Part shown: positions 9,211 to 20,160 of the stretch, in pieces
Layout of the letters: every line of letters starts with the position of its first letter
How positions within the stretch are numbered: the first letter of the stretch is position 1
Assembly: GCA_009363875.1 (NCBI GenBank)
Contig: CM018682.1
Span: 66,362,031-66,426,030 of the forward strand
DNA length: 64,000 bases
Reading direction: 5' to 3'
Origin: Mikania micrantha
Lineage: Eukaryota; Streptophyta; Magnoliopsida; Asterales; Asteraceae
The notes under the pieces: model-generated
What the model saw: the letters and a program-made list of their open reading frames with translations, nothing else
What the model was told of the DNA's origin: nothing
The model's database searches: none
Translations under genes and position numbers: made by a program

Positions 9211-12104
9211 TTCTTGGGCCGTTGTTAAAAGGTGTATCGCCTAGGATTTTCGTTTAAATTCCATATTTGTGATAGTGTCAAATTTCTAATAAATGAAAGC
9301 TATGAGTTTCTTGAAACCATACACACACACAAACATATCACTTAGGAATTGCCCAAAACTAGACATATTAAAATTTATTGAAATAAGACATTTATAACAA
9401 AAGATAAATTATAAATAAGCATATATGTAATAATTTTATAAGCTTTGATATAAAGGTACGTAATAAAATAAATTATAACTTGATTTACATAAGAAATTAT
9501 CGGGAATATATACATATGCGCATAAAAATGTTTAAATAAGGTTATACTAAAGAGTTATATCTATATACTATATATAATGATTATATGAGAGAAAAAATGA
9601 GATATCTTAAAATTAAGAAATGTGCAACAATTTATGCATGTGATACAACACCTTATGCTTAATAAAGTGGGGAGAGAAACGTGGATTCAAGATCATAATT
9701 CAAAATTCATAAACATACGTCTCAACAAAACCCTAGCCCCAATCTCACTTTCATTCTCTCTAGACAACCTCCGACGAGAATCCAGCGGCACCACCTCCGA
9801 CGGGAGTCCAGCAGCAAAGTCCCACCACTAGCGGATGAGCAAGTTCCTTCTCACTCAATTACAACATGCGATCGGGGTGGCTGGGTGGTATAGCGCACTC
9901 AATACGACTCCCCATACTCGACGACAATGGAAACAACGGTACATGGGTTTTACCCTTGGCCTCGGCATGCTTTTGATCGAAGAGCAACACCACCCTTGGC
10001 AACCCTAGGTCCAGGTTCCATTGCAAAGGCTGTTCTCAAGTTAGGGCTCGACGATGGAAGAGGTAATCCATCTTCCAGGTTTGTTTCACTATGATGGAAA
10101 CACACTCCTCTTAAACCACAGTATATAATGTTCGTTTGGCTTTAAAAGGTCAAGATTATGCAATTTAAATCATGGATTTGACTGAGTATATCAAATGCAA
10201 ATTTTGCTTAAATATTATAAGTTTGAGGTGACCTACCTTTGTCTTATCTTTGGTGTAGTTGTGATCCTGAGCTACCAAGAATTGAAGGTAACTACTAATC
10301 TCATTTCTATTTAAAATAATACATATTGATGGATGAGTATATCTAGTTTTAATAGTTTTTCCTAATGATTTAATCTTATTTAAGCTCTTTAACTATTAGT
10401 TACAAAATTATTAGTTATTCTCAATCTAATAATTAGTTTATTTTGTTCCTGATCTTAATTCAATTATAGTGGGATTCATGAATGATGAAAATATTAGATA
10501 TATAACTAATTTCGCAATGTATAATGTATACCCTGTTAGATTCGGGTTTAATTTTTTTTTGGTTTCAGGTTCAATTTGTTTTTTACATTGACCTTGCTGA
10601 ATATTCATTGCATTTTATCTCAATATTATGCTTGGTGCAGGTTTTGTGCATACACTATTGAGATGGCTGTTACAATTTGGCTATTACAAGTTGGCATAAC
10701 AATTGTCTTTGTCTTTTCTTCATTTATCTTTTTCCTTCAATTATCTTTAATGCTAGGTATGTTTTAATCTTTGAAAATATTATAAAGTGAGTTCTTTCAA
10801 TTATTATATGGAGATTAACAATTGGCATGCTATGTTATTCGTAGGTTGGTTGTGATGTCTTAACAAGAATCTAAGATTAATAGAAGAGTGTTTATCAATC
10901 TGTCATGTTTGCTATAGTCGGTTCTTTGCGGTTGGTTTGTTTCACCTTTTAGAGCTGTCAAATGAAACTGACCTCACGATTTTCGAGAAGGTAATGCTGA
11001 TATAAGCATTCCATCAATGATCATTAATTTGTTCTTTTTATACATTGAAAGATGATTCTATGGTTTTGTGACAATTATGGTTTTTTCGCATAGCTGGAAC
11101 ATTATTTGTTTTTTTTTTCAAATTTTCTCTTTTCATGGTCAAATTTTTTAATAAACCACTAAGTGAAAAATTACACTGACTAAACTAAAAGCGTTCAGCT
11201 ATACTTCTATAATTTGTTTTTGTTTATGGTACACATGCATGTCTATTGATTTTTCTCACCAATATCGTTTTTATTTGATTTCCTATAAATTATATTTTTT
11301 TTGACAATGGTAAATGATGATTTCGTATGTTTAGAGTGAACATGATGAGTTTGAGGCCAAGTTTTTTGAAGAAAGACCTGCTCTAGAAGCAAAACACCAA
11401 AGGTTCGAAAATGAATAATGTTCTGATTTTGCTATATAACCTCCGAAAAAAAGTTAATTTGATTAAAATTGTGTATGTGAGAAATTAGGGATAAGATAAT
11501 ATGATCTGTTAAAATGGAGGGAGTTCAAAGTTATAAATAAAAAGCAGGCATAATTTGACGGTAGTGTAGGACAGGTTAAGTTTCATCTTGAAACCCATAT
11601 CAATTTAGATGTTGTGTAATAAACATCTTGATGTTGCTTAAAATGACCCCGAATCCAAATAGAAGAACCACTTTGTTCTTCTTGCCAACAGTGACTGTAC
11701 ATGGAAACAACCAAGCTTAGTTGACTATCATATCAATATATCAGCAAGAAATCAAAGAAAGCCAAAAGTTTGAGACACAAATCCATATTGGTCAGTTAAA
11801 ACACTAATTAAGTATTGTGCTTTGCAAAAGCAATAAGAAACTCTGGAAGCAATAACTTACCTTTAATTTTAGTTTATAAATTTTCCTAGGCTTCTTCCGA
11901 ACATTCATAGCTGTTGTGATTTTCTTTGTAGCCGATTTGCTATTTGATGAGCCTCTTTCATCCCGTTTCGATCACAAGAACGCACAAAGCACAGTTCCAA
12001 ATTCAATATTTAAAGTTTATCCGCGCTCCTTATATCAAATCTAATCAAATCGTGATATAAATTCCAAAAATAAATGAATCTATACTTTAATTATAAACCA
12101 TGAA
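9211..12104. other. Intercalated non-LTR region with gene-like fragments
   Basis: AT-rich DNA without retroelement ORFs. At 9727-9760 AAAACCCTAGCCCC and following bases look like a plant 5' UTR. An ORF of 55 codons runs 9927-10094 (METTVHGFYPWP...) with a possible donor GAG|GTAATC near its end; I do not recognise it. A minus-strand open stretch at about 11865-11965 ends in a donor-like AAG|GTAAGT. The only identifiable piece is the NAP1 fragment at 11335. Either an old host gene remnant or gene pieces carried by a DNA transposon would fit; I found no transposon ends. Confidence 0.4.
11335..11418 (+). pseudogene. Fragment of a nucleosome assembly protein 1 (NAP1) gene
   Basis: Twenty-seven codons after an acceptor-like ATGTTTAG read SEHDEFEAKFFEERPALEAK then HQRFENE and stop. 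NAP1 histone chaperones carry a nearly identical helix (HDELEAKFFEERAALEAKYQKL) at the start of the NAP core, and plant genes have an exon boundary just before it (from memory). The following NAP1 residues (LYxPLYxKR) are absent, and I found no other NAP1 exon nearby. This is therefore a stranded exon piece, not a gene. NAP1 moves H2A-H2B dimers, but no function is expected here. Confidence 0.7.
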
Positions 12105-14216
12105 TATGACAATTGCATTGGAAGATTATGTCATTATCGATGAAAGCACATATCATCGTCCTTGAAATCCACGTTGATTTAGTGATCATGAATATTACAG
12201 ATTGAAAGTATGCGAGAAATCGTGAATGTGGGAGAAAACCATGCGCGAAACGGAGTTCCGGATTCTCCAGAATCGTAAAACGAATAAAAATACAAAAAAA
12301 AAATTGAGGATCCGCGCGGTATGCCTAGCCTCAGCTTGCCACGCAAGGCGGTACGCGTGAGACTAAAATATCTGAGACCCCAGATTCTCTCATGGTACGC
12401 CGATCCCCAAGTTTCCCCAATAGGCGGTACGCGAGACGTATGGCGGTTTGGCAGATCAGATAGAAGATCAAATTTCATGCCTAATGAGTTTATTCATCAT
12501 TTCTCGAACTTACTTTCACCTACAGATGCAAACTACCTTATTCCATCAAAAACTCAGTTCTCAAGCTACCAAAACCTCTGGATCGCACCAAAGAATGTAT
12601 CTACAAGTCCCATTCATCATTTCTACCCGAGAAATCCGTTCGATTGGGTAACGATTCATTTTAACCTACTGGTTTGATAATGGTTTGATTAGATCATGTT
12701 TTTGAACGTAATGCGATAGTTAGGATTGTTGATTATTGCCTAGATGATGGCTAGGAATGATTATAAGCGAAGAACTTGATATGTTAACGGATAAATCCTT
12801 GTTTTGATCCGTTGTAATGCCCGGTTATCATGAAACTATACGTATGATTATAATGGTTTAAACCATTTGATTGTAACAATTTATGTGATTATCTTGATCA
12901 ATCCTTAAATGCATGGTTAAATCGAAGTGTTTCAAACTAATTACAATCATTAAGATAATCATTGGAATAACTATCTGATGTCTATGATAATAGTCAAATT
13001 AGTATGTTGAACATGGTTACTAAACGTATTCCCATGTCACATTCTTGTATTTCATGATATTTGATAATCAATAACAAAGATTGATCATTCCTAAGCCATA
13101 AATCAATCTAGAAACTGTTTTAGTAATATAACCAACAACAGTATCTATTTAAAGTTTATCTGAGAATATTATGATTAATCAAATGAGTCATCAACCTAGT
13201 ATTAACAACCTGAATTAGTATAGGTGCCTACATTATCATATATTGTATGATATTACATTAAATCAATTAATTAAAAACCTAATATTGGTTTGATGACTTT
13301 TAATGCAATGTCTTTGAAAATTGAACGTTCAGAAAGATCTAATCAGTGAGTTAAAACATAAATAACTTATTAAGTCTAAACTAATGCAGAATATTATTAT
13401 TACCTGTTTTAGTGTAATTCCACTACCCTCGAGATCTCAGGGGAGTTTCGTACAACCTTCTTTTTAATGTTTTACAAACTTGGGGGTATCACTGTGGAAC
13501 TTTTCTTAAACATATGATATGTATCATTGTTATCTGTGTGATTTCATATGATTTTGTCGTTAGCCCTTTATCACAGTATCAAAAAGTCCTCATCCCTTGA
13601 AACTGTATCTAGTGAACCTTTGTGGGGCCGAACGGGTGAACATTGATAGTACTATTGGCTGACAATCCATTTGCCGAGAGCTTGCAACTCCCCTTGGTGT
13701 AAATGTTTGGTACATGTTTCCAAAACACTCCCCTAATGTTAGTGATAGTCATTAAGATAATGAGGCACCAGGATATTTAACGATGGGTAGTATCTTCGTA
13801 AAACGTAGAATTGTCCGAAACGAACTACATATGGGTCCCATGGTTATCTTGACACTGTATATTGAAAACGTGTATATCATATCATATTGTTTACCATAAA
13901 CTTTACAAACTCACCAGCTTTGTGCTGACCTTTCCAAACTCACAACTTTTGCAGGTAGACAGTGACTATCGGCAAGGCTGCACGTTTAAACATTTGTATT
14001 TAAATAATTTAGTTTGTGTAATAAGTTCGTTTGTAAACTATAAATATGTTTGTGATTACAAAATCCTTGTAATGTATTCTCTTTAAGTTAAATATTGTGT
14101 TGTGATACCGGCACAAGTAAGTCACACCTCATCTCTGAGACATCATCACTATGCTTTCGCAACCTTCTCAATGTGACAAATGACATCATCAATAGGTGAC
14201 GAGAGGTGGGGGTGTG
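12105..14216 (+). repeat. 5' LTR of element C+ (about 2.1 kb)
   Basis: It aligns, reverse-complemented, with the C- LTR at 44126-46289 from TATGACAATTG (12105; TGTGACAATTG in C-) to GGGGGTGTG before the PBS. The LTR end is mutated: GTGTGACA has become GTGTGCTG. Blocks shared by the two copies include the ACGGAGTTCCGGATTCTC stretch (about 12250) and the AACTCACCAGCTTTGTG block before the acceptor (13907). The ORFs at 12179-12677 are not conserved as proteins. Confidence 0.75.
13441..13954 (+). other. Predicted LTR intron in C+, donor mutated
   Basis: ATCTCAG|GGGAGTTTCG aligns with the C- donor GACTTCAG|GTGATTTTCG, so the GT has decayed to GG. The acceptor is CACAACTTTTGCAG|GTAGACAG, with CTCACCAGCTTTGTGCTGACC upstream as branch region. 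Confidence 0.45.
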
Positions 14217-14221
14217 CTGGG

Positions 14222-14235
14222 TGGTATCAGAGCCA
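14222..14235 (+). other. PBS of C+ (initiator tRNA-Met)
   Basis: TGGTATCAGAGCCA, complementary to the 3' end of plant initiator tRNA-Met, a few bases after the LTR end. The conserved CCTAGACTATAACC follows at 14266-14279. Confidence 0.85.
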
Positions 14236-14569
14236 CATGTTATACAAATTTGGTGGACTTAGAGACCTAGACTATAACCATAGGCTCATATAGTACATTG
14301 AGAGCACCGAACCTAATTAACGAACAAAACTTTATTTGATTTGAGCTAGAATAATTAGGTGGTATGAATTCCAGTTATGAATGGCCAACATAACTAAAAT
14401 TCGCAACACGTGTGTGATATAGTAAATTTCGATGCAAGCGAAACAATTATAACTATAAGGACGACTAGTTGCTTTAAGATAGGAAGATATATCATGTCAT
14501 AGTTGTGTTGAATATTATTATCCAATATTCATTTCATGGTACTGATCTGGGAATTTTGTTTGTACAGCG

Positions 14570-15346
14570 ATGGCAAACCCACACGAATGTTACAAATACA
14601 TGCAGATTCCATATGTTATTCTGGATGACACGCCGAGTTCTTGCTTGAGTTCTGATTAAGACCCGTCAAAAGCATCTTCTATAGCGTCTTCAGCAGTACC
14701 TCAGATTTCACACACACAATCACTAGAACCACATACACCACCTCTTGTACCACATACACTACCACTACATCCACAGGTATCTGATGATGATACCTCTGCT
14801 AACAGACGGGCTAGAAGCCCATATCCTCAGAGAGTCCTGGCCTATATAGGGATTAGGAGGATGCGGGGACAAGCCCGTAAGACCATAGGGCTACCACCTA
14901 GGCACCAGCTTGCCCCTAGAGATTTCCCAGGCTCCACGCACGAGGTGGGTGAGTCCCCACAACAGGCTGAGATGCGAGCTCAGCTACAACACGTCACTTT
15001 GGACTTGCAGGGTGCTTGACTTGAGTTGAGACAGTCTTACGGATCGTTTCTGGAGACCTGTAACACCTTGATTGAGACACGTGTGGCTCACCAGACTCTG
15101 TTAGAGCAGTTTGAGGTGTTAAAGGTAGGCACTCGGGCCTGGAGGACAATTATGGAGGATAGGATGAGACAGACAGTGATGCGTATGGTGATTATCTTAT
15201 TCTGGCAGTATGTGGAGATGGGGAGAGTGCAAGTAGATAGGTTTAGGAATTTAGGAGTGGAGGTGAGGTTGATGGCGATGGCAATGGCTATAATGATGGT
15301 TGCTATAGCCATAGTGATAGCCTGCCTACCGTTCTTTATACGTTAA
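14570..15346 (+). pseudogene. Extra leader ORF of C+ between PBS and gag, with C-terminal hydrophobic helix
   Basis: One reading frame of 259 codons from ATG 14570 to TAA 15346, broken only by TAA 14657 and a TGA at about 15017. N-terminus MANPHECYKYMQIPYVILDD, then a Ser/Pro-rich stretch, a basic patch (GIRRMRGQARKT), LAPRDFPGSTHEVGES, a helical, possibly coiled-coil part (about residues 150-225), and a C-terminal run VRLMAMAMAIMMVAIAIVIA ending CLPFFIR, a likely membrane helix. The C- element has a homologue (43031-43773) with the same N-terminus, basic motif and hydrophobic end (VRIMAVAIVMAVIAMVIACL), so the protein is shared by the family. I do not recognise it. It is placed like ORF1 of Ogre elements but shows no similarity I can recall. 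Could be membrane-anchoring or env-like; unproven. Confidence 0.6.
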
Positions 15347-15649
15347 GTATGATCTTGGTGTGGATGTTTTGGAACTTTCATTATAAATACCATCAAAAAC
15401 AAACGGACAGGTTGAGAGTTTGGTGTGTGGGATACTTTTGATATGTGAGATAGATCCCGGGTGGTAAGGCTGATGTTAGAATGGGTTGTATTGTGGTTCT
15501 CTTTGCATCGAAACTCTATGGTTGTTTAAAACTGATATCTGTCTGAGTGTGATGTGTGAATGTGTATGTATATCAAAGTTTTCTGAACAAAAATTGTATA
15601 ACATATCGTAAAATATCAAAATCTTGTTTGGTATCATATCAATTGTCTG

Positions 15650-16260
15650 TATGACACATATCAAAGTCTTGTGTGGCAACATATCAAAATCATGTGTAGT
15701 CACATATCAAACTCTTGTGTGGTATCATTTCAATTGTCTGTGTTACTGTATATCAAAATCCTGTGTGGTATCATATCAATTGTTTGTATGACACGTATTA
15801 ATGTCCTGTGTGGCAACATATCAAAATCCTGTGTGATATCATTTAAATTGTCTGTGTGACACGTATCAAAGTCCTGTGTGGCGACATATCAAAATCCTGT
15901 GCGGTATCATTTCAATTGTCTGTGTGACACATATCAAAGTCCTGTGTGGCAACATATCAAAATCCTGTGTGGTATCATTTCAATTGTCTGTGTGATAGTA
16001 TATCAAAATCCTGTGTGGTATCATATCAATTGTCTGTATGACACGTATCAAAGTCCTATGTGACAACATATCAAAATCTTGTGTGGTATCATTTCAATTG
16101 TATGTGTGACACGCATCAAAGTCCTGTGTGGCAACATATCAAAATCCTGTGTGGTATCATTTCAATTGTCTATGTGACACATATCAAAGTCCTGTGTGAC
16201 AACATATCAAAATCATGTGTGGTAACATATCAAAGTCCTAAATGGAAATATATCAAAAAC
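15650..16260 (+). repeat. 68-bp higher-order tandem array between leader ORF and gag (C+)
   Basis: A basic unit of about 22-23 bp (ACATATCAAAATCCTGTGTG type) is organised into 68-bp triplets: GTCCTGTG starts at 15803, 15871, 15939, then after an extra 46 bp at 16053, 16121 and 16189. C- has a shorter, diverged counterpart at 42640-42800. ORFs through it are artefacts. Confidence 0.9.
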
Positions 16261-16536
16261 ATGTGAACAATAACATATTTGTATCACTGTCACAATGTCG
16301 TGTGCTGTGTGATACTATAACATGTTTTCGAGATAATAGGACTGAGTATAACTACAAACACCTGTATGATAACTGTGTGCTGACAACACATTTTGACTAC
16401 ATCAATGTAGTTATACTATGTTTCTCATAATCACATTTCAACATAAATTTTTCTGTACAACTGAATATGGTTGAATTTATGTGACTCAAAGGGTTATATC
16501 TTTAATATTCTTGAACTGCCGTGAGTTTGTCTGCAT

Positions 16537-17945
16537 ATGGGCAGAACAATGGCTCCAAAACGTGGTCGACCAGCTAAGAAAGCTTCCAAGAATGTTACTA
16601 ACCTTGGACTGAATCAAGTCCCACTTGTAAACGTAGAATCTAATCCGGATCCACATATCAATCCAGAAACGAACATGGTTCCACCCGAGCTTCTGGAAAC
16701 TAATACGATTCCACCCGTAAACCCGGAAGTGAACACGGTTCCACCTACGGCTGCAAGTGGATCCGAACTGAAGGAAGCAATGATAGCTCGAATTGTGATA
16801 GAACAGCTATCTGCTTGTGGTGTTTTGACCCAACATCAACCACATATCACTTCTGGTTCTGGTAGGAACCATGATCATAATGAACACAATGCTACCGGTG
16901 GCGACGCAGAAACTCATCATACCACCAGTACAACAACAATAAAAAGAATTGTTCATGATCCACCATAGCAAGGATGTACTAATAAGTACTTTGCTTGTTG
17001 CAACCCTCCTACTTTGACGAGTAAAGAAGGAGCCGGCTGGACTTTTAAAGTGGAGTGAGGAAATGGAAACCAAACTCAAAATCAGCCAATGTTTGGCAGA
17101 GCATAAGGTGTCTTATGCTGCTTGTTCTTTGAAAGACTCGGCTTTACCCTGGTGGAATATGCAGGAAAAAACTTTGGGCTCAGCTATAGTTGACTCGATT
17201 AGCTGGAACGAATTCAAAACTCTGATTATGTCATAGTATTGCCGAATCACTGAAATTCAAAAGCTCTAGGAGAAATTCTGGAATCACTCAATGGTCTTTG
17301 TTGATTGCTTGGCTTATACCGATCGCTTTCATGAACTCGTTTGTTTACTTCCCAATATGTTTCCTATGGAAGCAGCTTTGATTGAGAAGTACATCAAAGG
17401 TTTGGTTCCGCGAATTCGGGGAATGGTGACTACAGCTGAACCAACCACCCTCAAACTTACAATCTTGTTGACCACCAAGCTTACCAATGAGGAGATAAGA
17501 AGTTGTACTTTGACCACAAAAACTCAGACAGCAGTGGACCGTAGTGATGTCAGTACCTCGAGTGCTTCGAAGGGTACCAAACGAAAGTGGTTTGGAAAAA
17601 CCAAAACCAAAGCTCCGGCTGAGACTAGCCAGAGCAAAGAAATTGTGAAAAACTATGGTGCGATTGTTCCTGAGAGGAAACCTTATACTGTGTAGGCGCC
17701 CAAATGCAATAAGTGTCCATATCATCACACAGGACCATGTCCTGTATGTGCAAATTGTAATCGAGTTGGACACTACACTAGATATTGTAACATGCCTGCT
17801 CGTCAACCAAATCAAGCACCACGACCAACCACTTAAACAAACCGGTCATGCTTCAAGTGTGGTAGTCTCGACCATTTCATGAGAAAATGTCCGAATAACA
17901 ACAACACCAATCAAGGGAATGAAGCTAGAGGGAGAGCTTTCTAGA
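16537..17945 (+). pseudogene. gag: C+ gag, degenerate
   Basis: Starts MGRTMAPKRGRPAKKASKN (an AT-hook-like RGRP), followed by a repeated PPVNPE/NTVPP stretch. It then continues through frameshifts and stops: capsid pieces KWSEEMETKLKISQCLAEHK, LPWWN, SISWNEFKTLIM, then 17291-17695 with FHELVCLLPNMFPMEAALIE and YIKGLVPRIRG. After TAG 17693 come zinc knuckles CANCNRVGHYTRYC and CFKCGSLDHFMRKC. This gag is clearly different from the poly-proline gag of element D but the same as C- (42386). At least five disabling stops or shifts. Confidence 0.8.
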
Positions 17946-17979
17946 TTGGTAATTTCCGAGGCAAGGCATGATGTGAACA

Positions 17980-18290
17980 TTGTCACTGGTACGTTTCTTC
18001 TCAATAATCTATACGCATCACCTGTTTGATACAGGGGCAGATAAAAGTTTTATCTCTCCCGAATTTACATCATTACTTTCATTGCCTACAGTAGATCTAG
18101 AAACTCCTTATGTCATTGAACTTGCTAATGCCAAGTTAATCAAAACTAACAGTGTTATTCAAGGATGTTCCTTGAATCTGAATGATCACCTTTTTAATAT
18201 CAATCTACTTCCTATTGAACTTGGAAGTTTTGATGTCGTTGTCAGTATGGATTGGCTTTCTGAGAATCAAGCAGAAGTTGTGTGCCAAGT
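17980..18290 (+). pseudogene. pr: C+ protease, truncated
   Basis: HLFDTGADKSFISPEFTSLL keeps the aspartic protease DTG, then LETPYVIELANAK and LGSFDVVVSMDWLSENQAEV. It stops being C-type at about 18290, where the sequence switches to minus-strand integrase of element D. The open frame to 18372 is therefore chimeric at its end. No C-type RT exists in the window. Confidence 0.8.
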
Positions 18291-18300
18291 TCAAGAGGGT
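18286..18300. other. Breakpoint: + strand C+ joined to - strand D
   Basis: Left of here the sequence is C-type protease read on +. From AAGAGGGTTTGTATAG on it matches 26474 onward, the integrase of E read on minus. There is no LTR end at this point, so this is a rearrangement or deletion joint, not an insertion boundary. Confidence 0.8.
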
Positions 18301-19090
18301 TTGTATAGTACGTTTGCTTTGACCGTCCGTTTGTGGATGGTAAGTTGTACTCAAGTTCAAGTTCGTCCCTAGTGACTTCTGTAACGACTGTCAAAATCTT
18401 GATGTGAATCTGCTATCTCGATCTAATATGAAAGACAATAGTACACCGTGACGCACCACTATCTCATTGTTGTACAATCTCACCAGTTTATCCATCGTGA
18501 AGGTTTCACGCATTGGCAAGAAGTGAGCAGCTTTAGTTAAACGATCAATGATGACCCAAATGGTATCATGACCACTAGAAGTGCGGGGTAGCTTGGTAAT
18601 GAAATCCATAGCTATTTGTTCCCACTTCCATAGTGGAATCTCAGGCTCCTCCAGTAAACTAGATGGTTTATGGTGCTCCGCTTTAACTTTCGCACACGTC
18701 AAACATCGACGACATACTCAGCTATATCTTTCTTCATTCCCGTCCACCAATTAAATCCCTGTAAATCTTGGTACATTTTATCAGCACCCGGGTGCACGGA
18801 GTACCTGGTCTTGTGAGCTTTATCAAAAATGAGTTTCCTCAATTCATCTACCGCAGGAATCCACGCCGATCCTGGTAGTAGTTAACCTTATCTGATTTTG
18901 TCTCAAATTGTCGTTATGCTCCACAATCAAGTTCTTTCTTCAGGTTCCCTCGTTCTACTGATTCCTGTTGTGCTTGAATAATCTTGTCACGTAAGCTTAT
19001 TTGCACAATCACTCCATTGCTTTGATGCGCAGGGGTTTGACTCTTTCCTTCAGGATCAAGGCATAAGCTACAACGTTTGCCTTACCCGGT
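18290..19090 (-). pseudogene. int: D integrase, truncated and mutated
   Basis: On minus: zinc-finger remnant, then MTCAKVKAEHHKPSSLLEEP, WKWEQIAMDFITKLPRTSSG (first catalytic Asp) and LDRDSRFTSRF (second Asp; Ser before it is Leu). At 18313-18315 the catalytic Glu codon of the QSERTIQT motif reads AAA (QSKRTIQT, Lys). The protein is cut off at 18290, so the GPY/F part and chromodomain are missing. Frameshifted around 18700-18720. Confidence 0.8.
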
Positions 19091-19440
19091 TGGTACTTAA
19101 TCACACAGTCGTAATCATTCAGAAGTTCAACCCAACGACGCTGTCGCATGTTGAGTTTTTTCTAATCAAAGATGTGCTGTAGACTTTTGTGATCAGTGAA
19201 GATGGTACACTTGGTGCCAAACAAGTAATGCCTCCAAATCTTTAGTGCGAATACTACTACTCCCAGTTCTAGATCATGTGTCGTGTAGTTCTTCTCGTGT
19301 ATCTTCAACTGTCTGGAGGCATACGCAATAACTTTGTCTCGCTGCATTAACACACAACCGAGTCCCTAATGGGAAGCGTCACAATACACTGCAAAGTCTT
19401 ATGTACCCCATGGGAGATTTAAGATTAGAGCATCACATAA
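19091..19440 (-). pseudogene. rh: D RNase H
   Basis: MLMQRDKVIAYASRQLKIHE, HDLELGVVVFALKIWRHYLF and CTIFTDHKSLQHIFD identify gypsy RNase H, which removes the RNA strand during reverse transcription. Asp of TDHKSL is kept. Stop after HIFD, then WVELLNDYDCVIKYQPGKAN continues in frame pieces. Element E has a shorter, mutated homologue at 27171. Confidence 0.8.
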
Positions 19441-20160
19441 CTTCTGTTTCAATGTTTGGAAAGAATCTTCTTGTTTCTAATCCCAAACAAACGGCTCACT
19501 TTTCTGAGTTAACTTGGTGAGAGGCAAAGCTATTTTAGAAAAGACCGTATCTCCGTCGGTGTCATCGAAGTATCCAAATTCTTTATAGCTTCGATTTTGG
19601 CAGGGTCCACATGTATTCCTTTACAATTGACTACATGGTCCAAAAAATGAGCTTCCCTTAGCCAAAATTCACACTTAGAGAATTTGGCATAGAGTTGTTC
19701 TTTCTTCAACATCACCTAAATCTTCTTGAGGTGTTGCTCATGTTCTGCTTTGCTCTTGGAATAAATCAGTATGTCATCAATAAAGACAATGACAAACTAA
19801 TCCAGATATGGCTTGCACACTCGGTTCATAAGATCCATGAAAACCGCTGGTTCATTTGTCAATCTGAAAGAGATCACCATAAACTCATAATGCCCATACC
19901 TGGTTCGGAAAGCCGTTTCTGGTATGTCTTCTTCATGAACTCTGAGCTGATGATATCCTGAACGCAAATATGTCACGGAAAAATATTGTGCGCCTTGTAG
20001 TAGATCAAAAAGATCATAAATTCTCGGCAATGGATACCGATTCTTGATGGTTAATTTGTTCAGCTCCCTATAGTCTATGCACATTCGAAAGGATCCATCC
20101 TTCTTTTTCATGAACAGAACCGGAGCTCCCCACAGTGAGTATCTCGGTCGGATCAAACCC
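19441..20160 (-). pseudogene. rt: D reverse transcriptase
   Basis: On minus: IRPRYSLWGAPVLFMKKKDG, FRMCIDYRELNKLTIKNRYP, TYLRSGYHQLR (Tyr where SKID has Asp context) and FRTRYGHYEF. The catalytic FIDDILIYSK is at about 19767-19791, after a stop that follows KPYLD. The connection region KFSKCEFWLREAHFLDHVV and HVDPAKIEAIKNLD lies at 19530-19715. Several stops and substitutions; not functional. Confidence 0.8.

Noticed and set aside
9622..9831. 69-codon ORF as a host gene
   Set aside because: No recognisable domain; the end resembles a plant 5' UTR (AAACCCTAGCC) rather than coding sequence.
12179..12677. ORFs on both strands at the start of the C+ LTR
   Set aside because: The aligned C- LTR (about 45800-46280) does not keep the frames.
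15660..16260. CRISPR-like regular repeats
   Set aside because: Units are contiguous tandem copies without unique spacers, in a plant retrotransposon leader.
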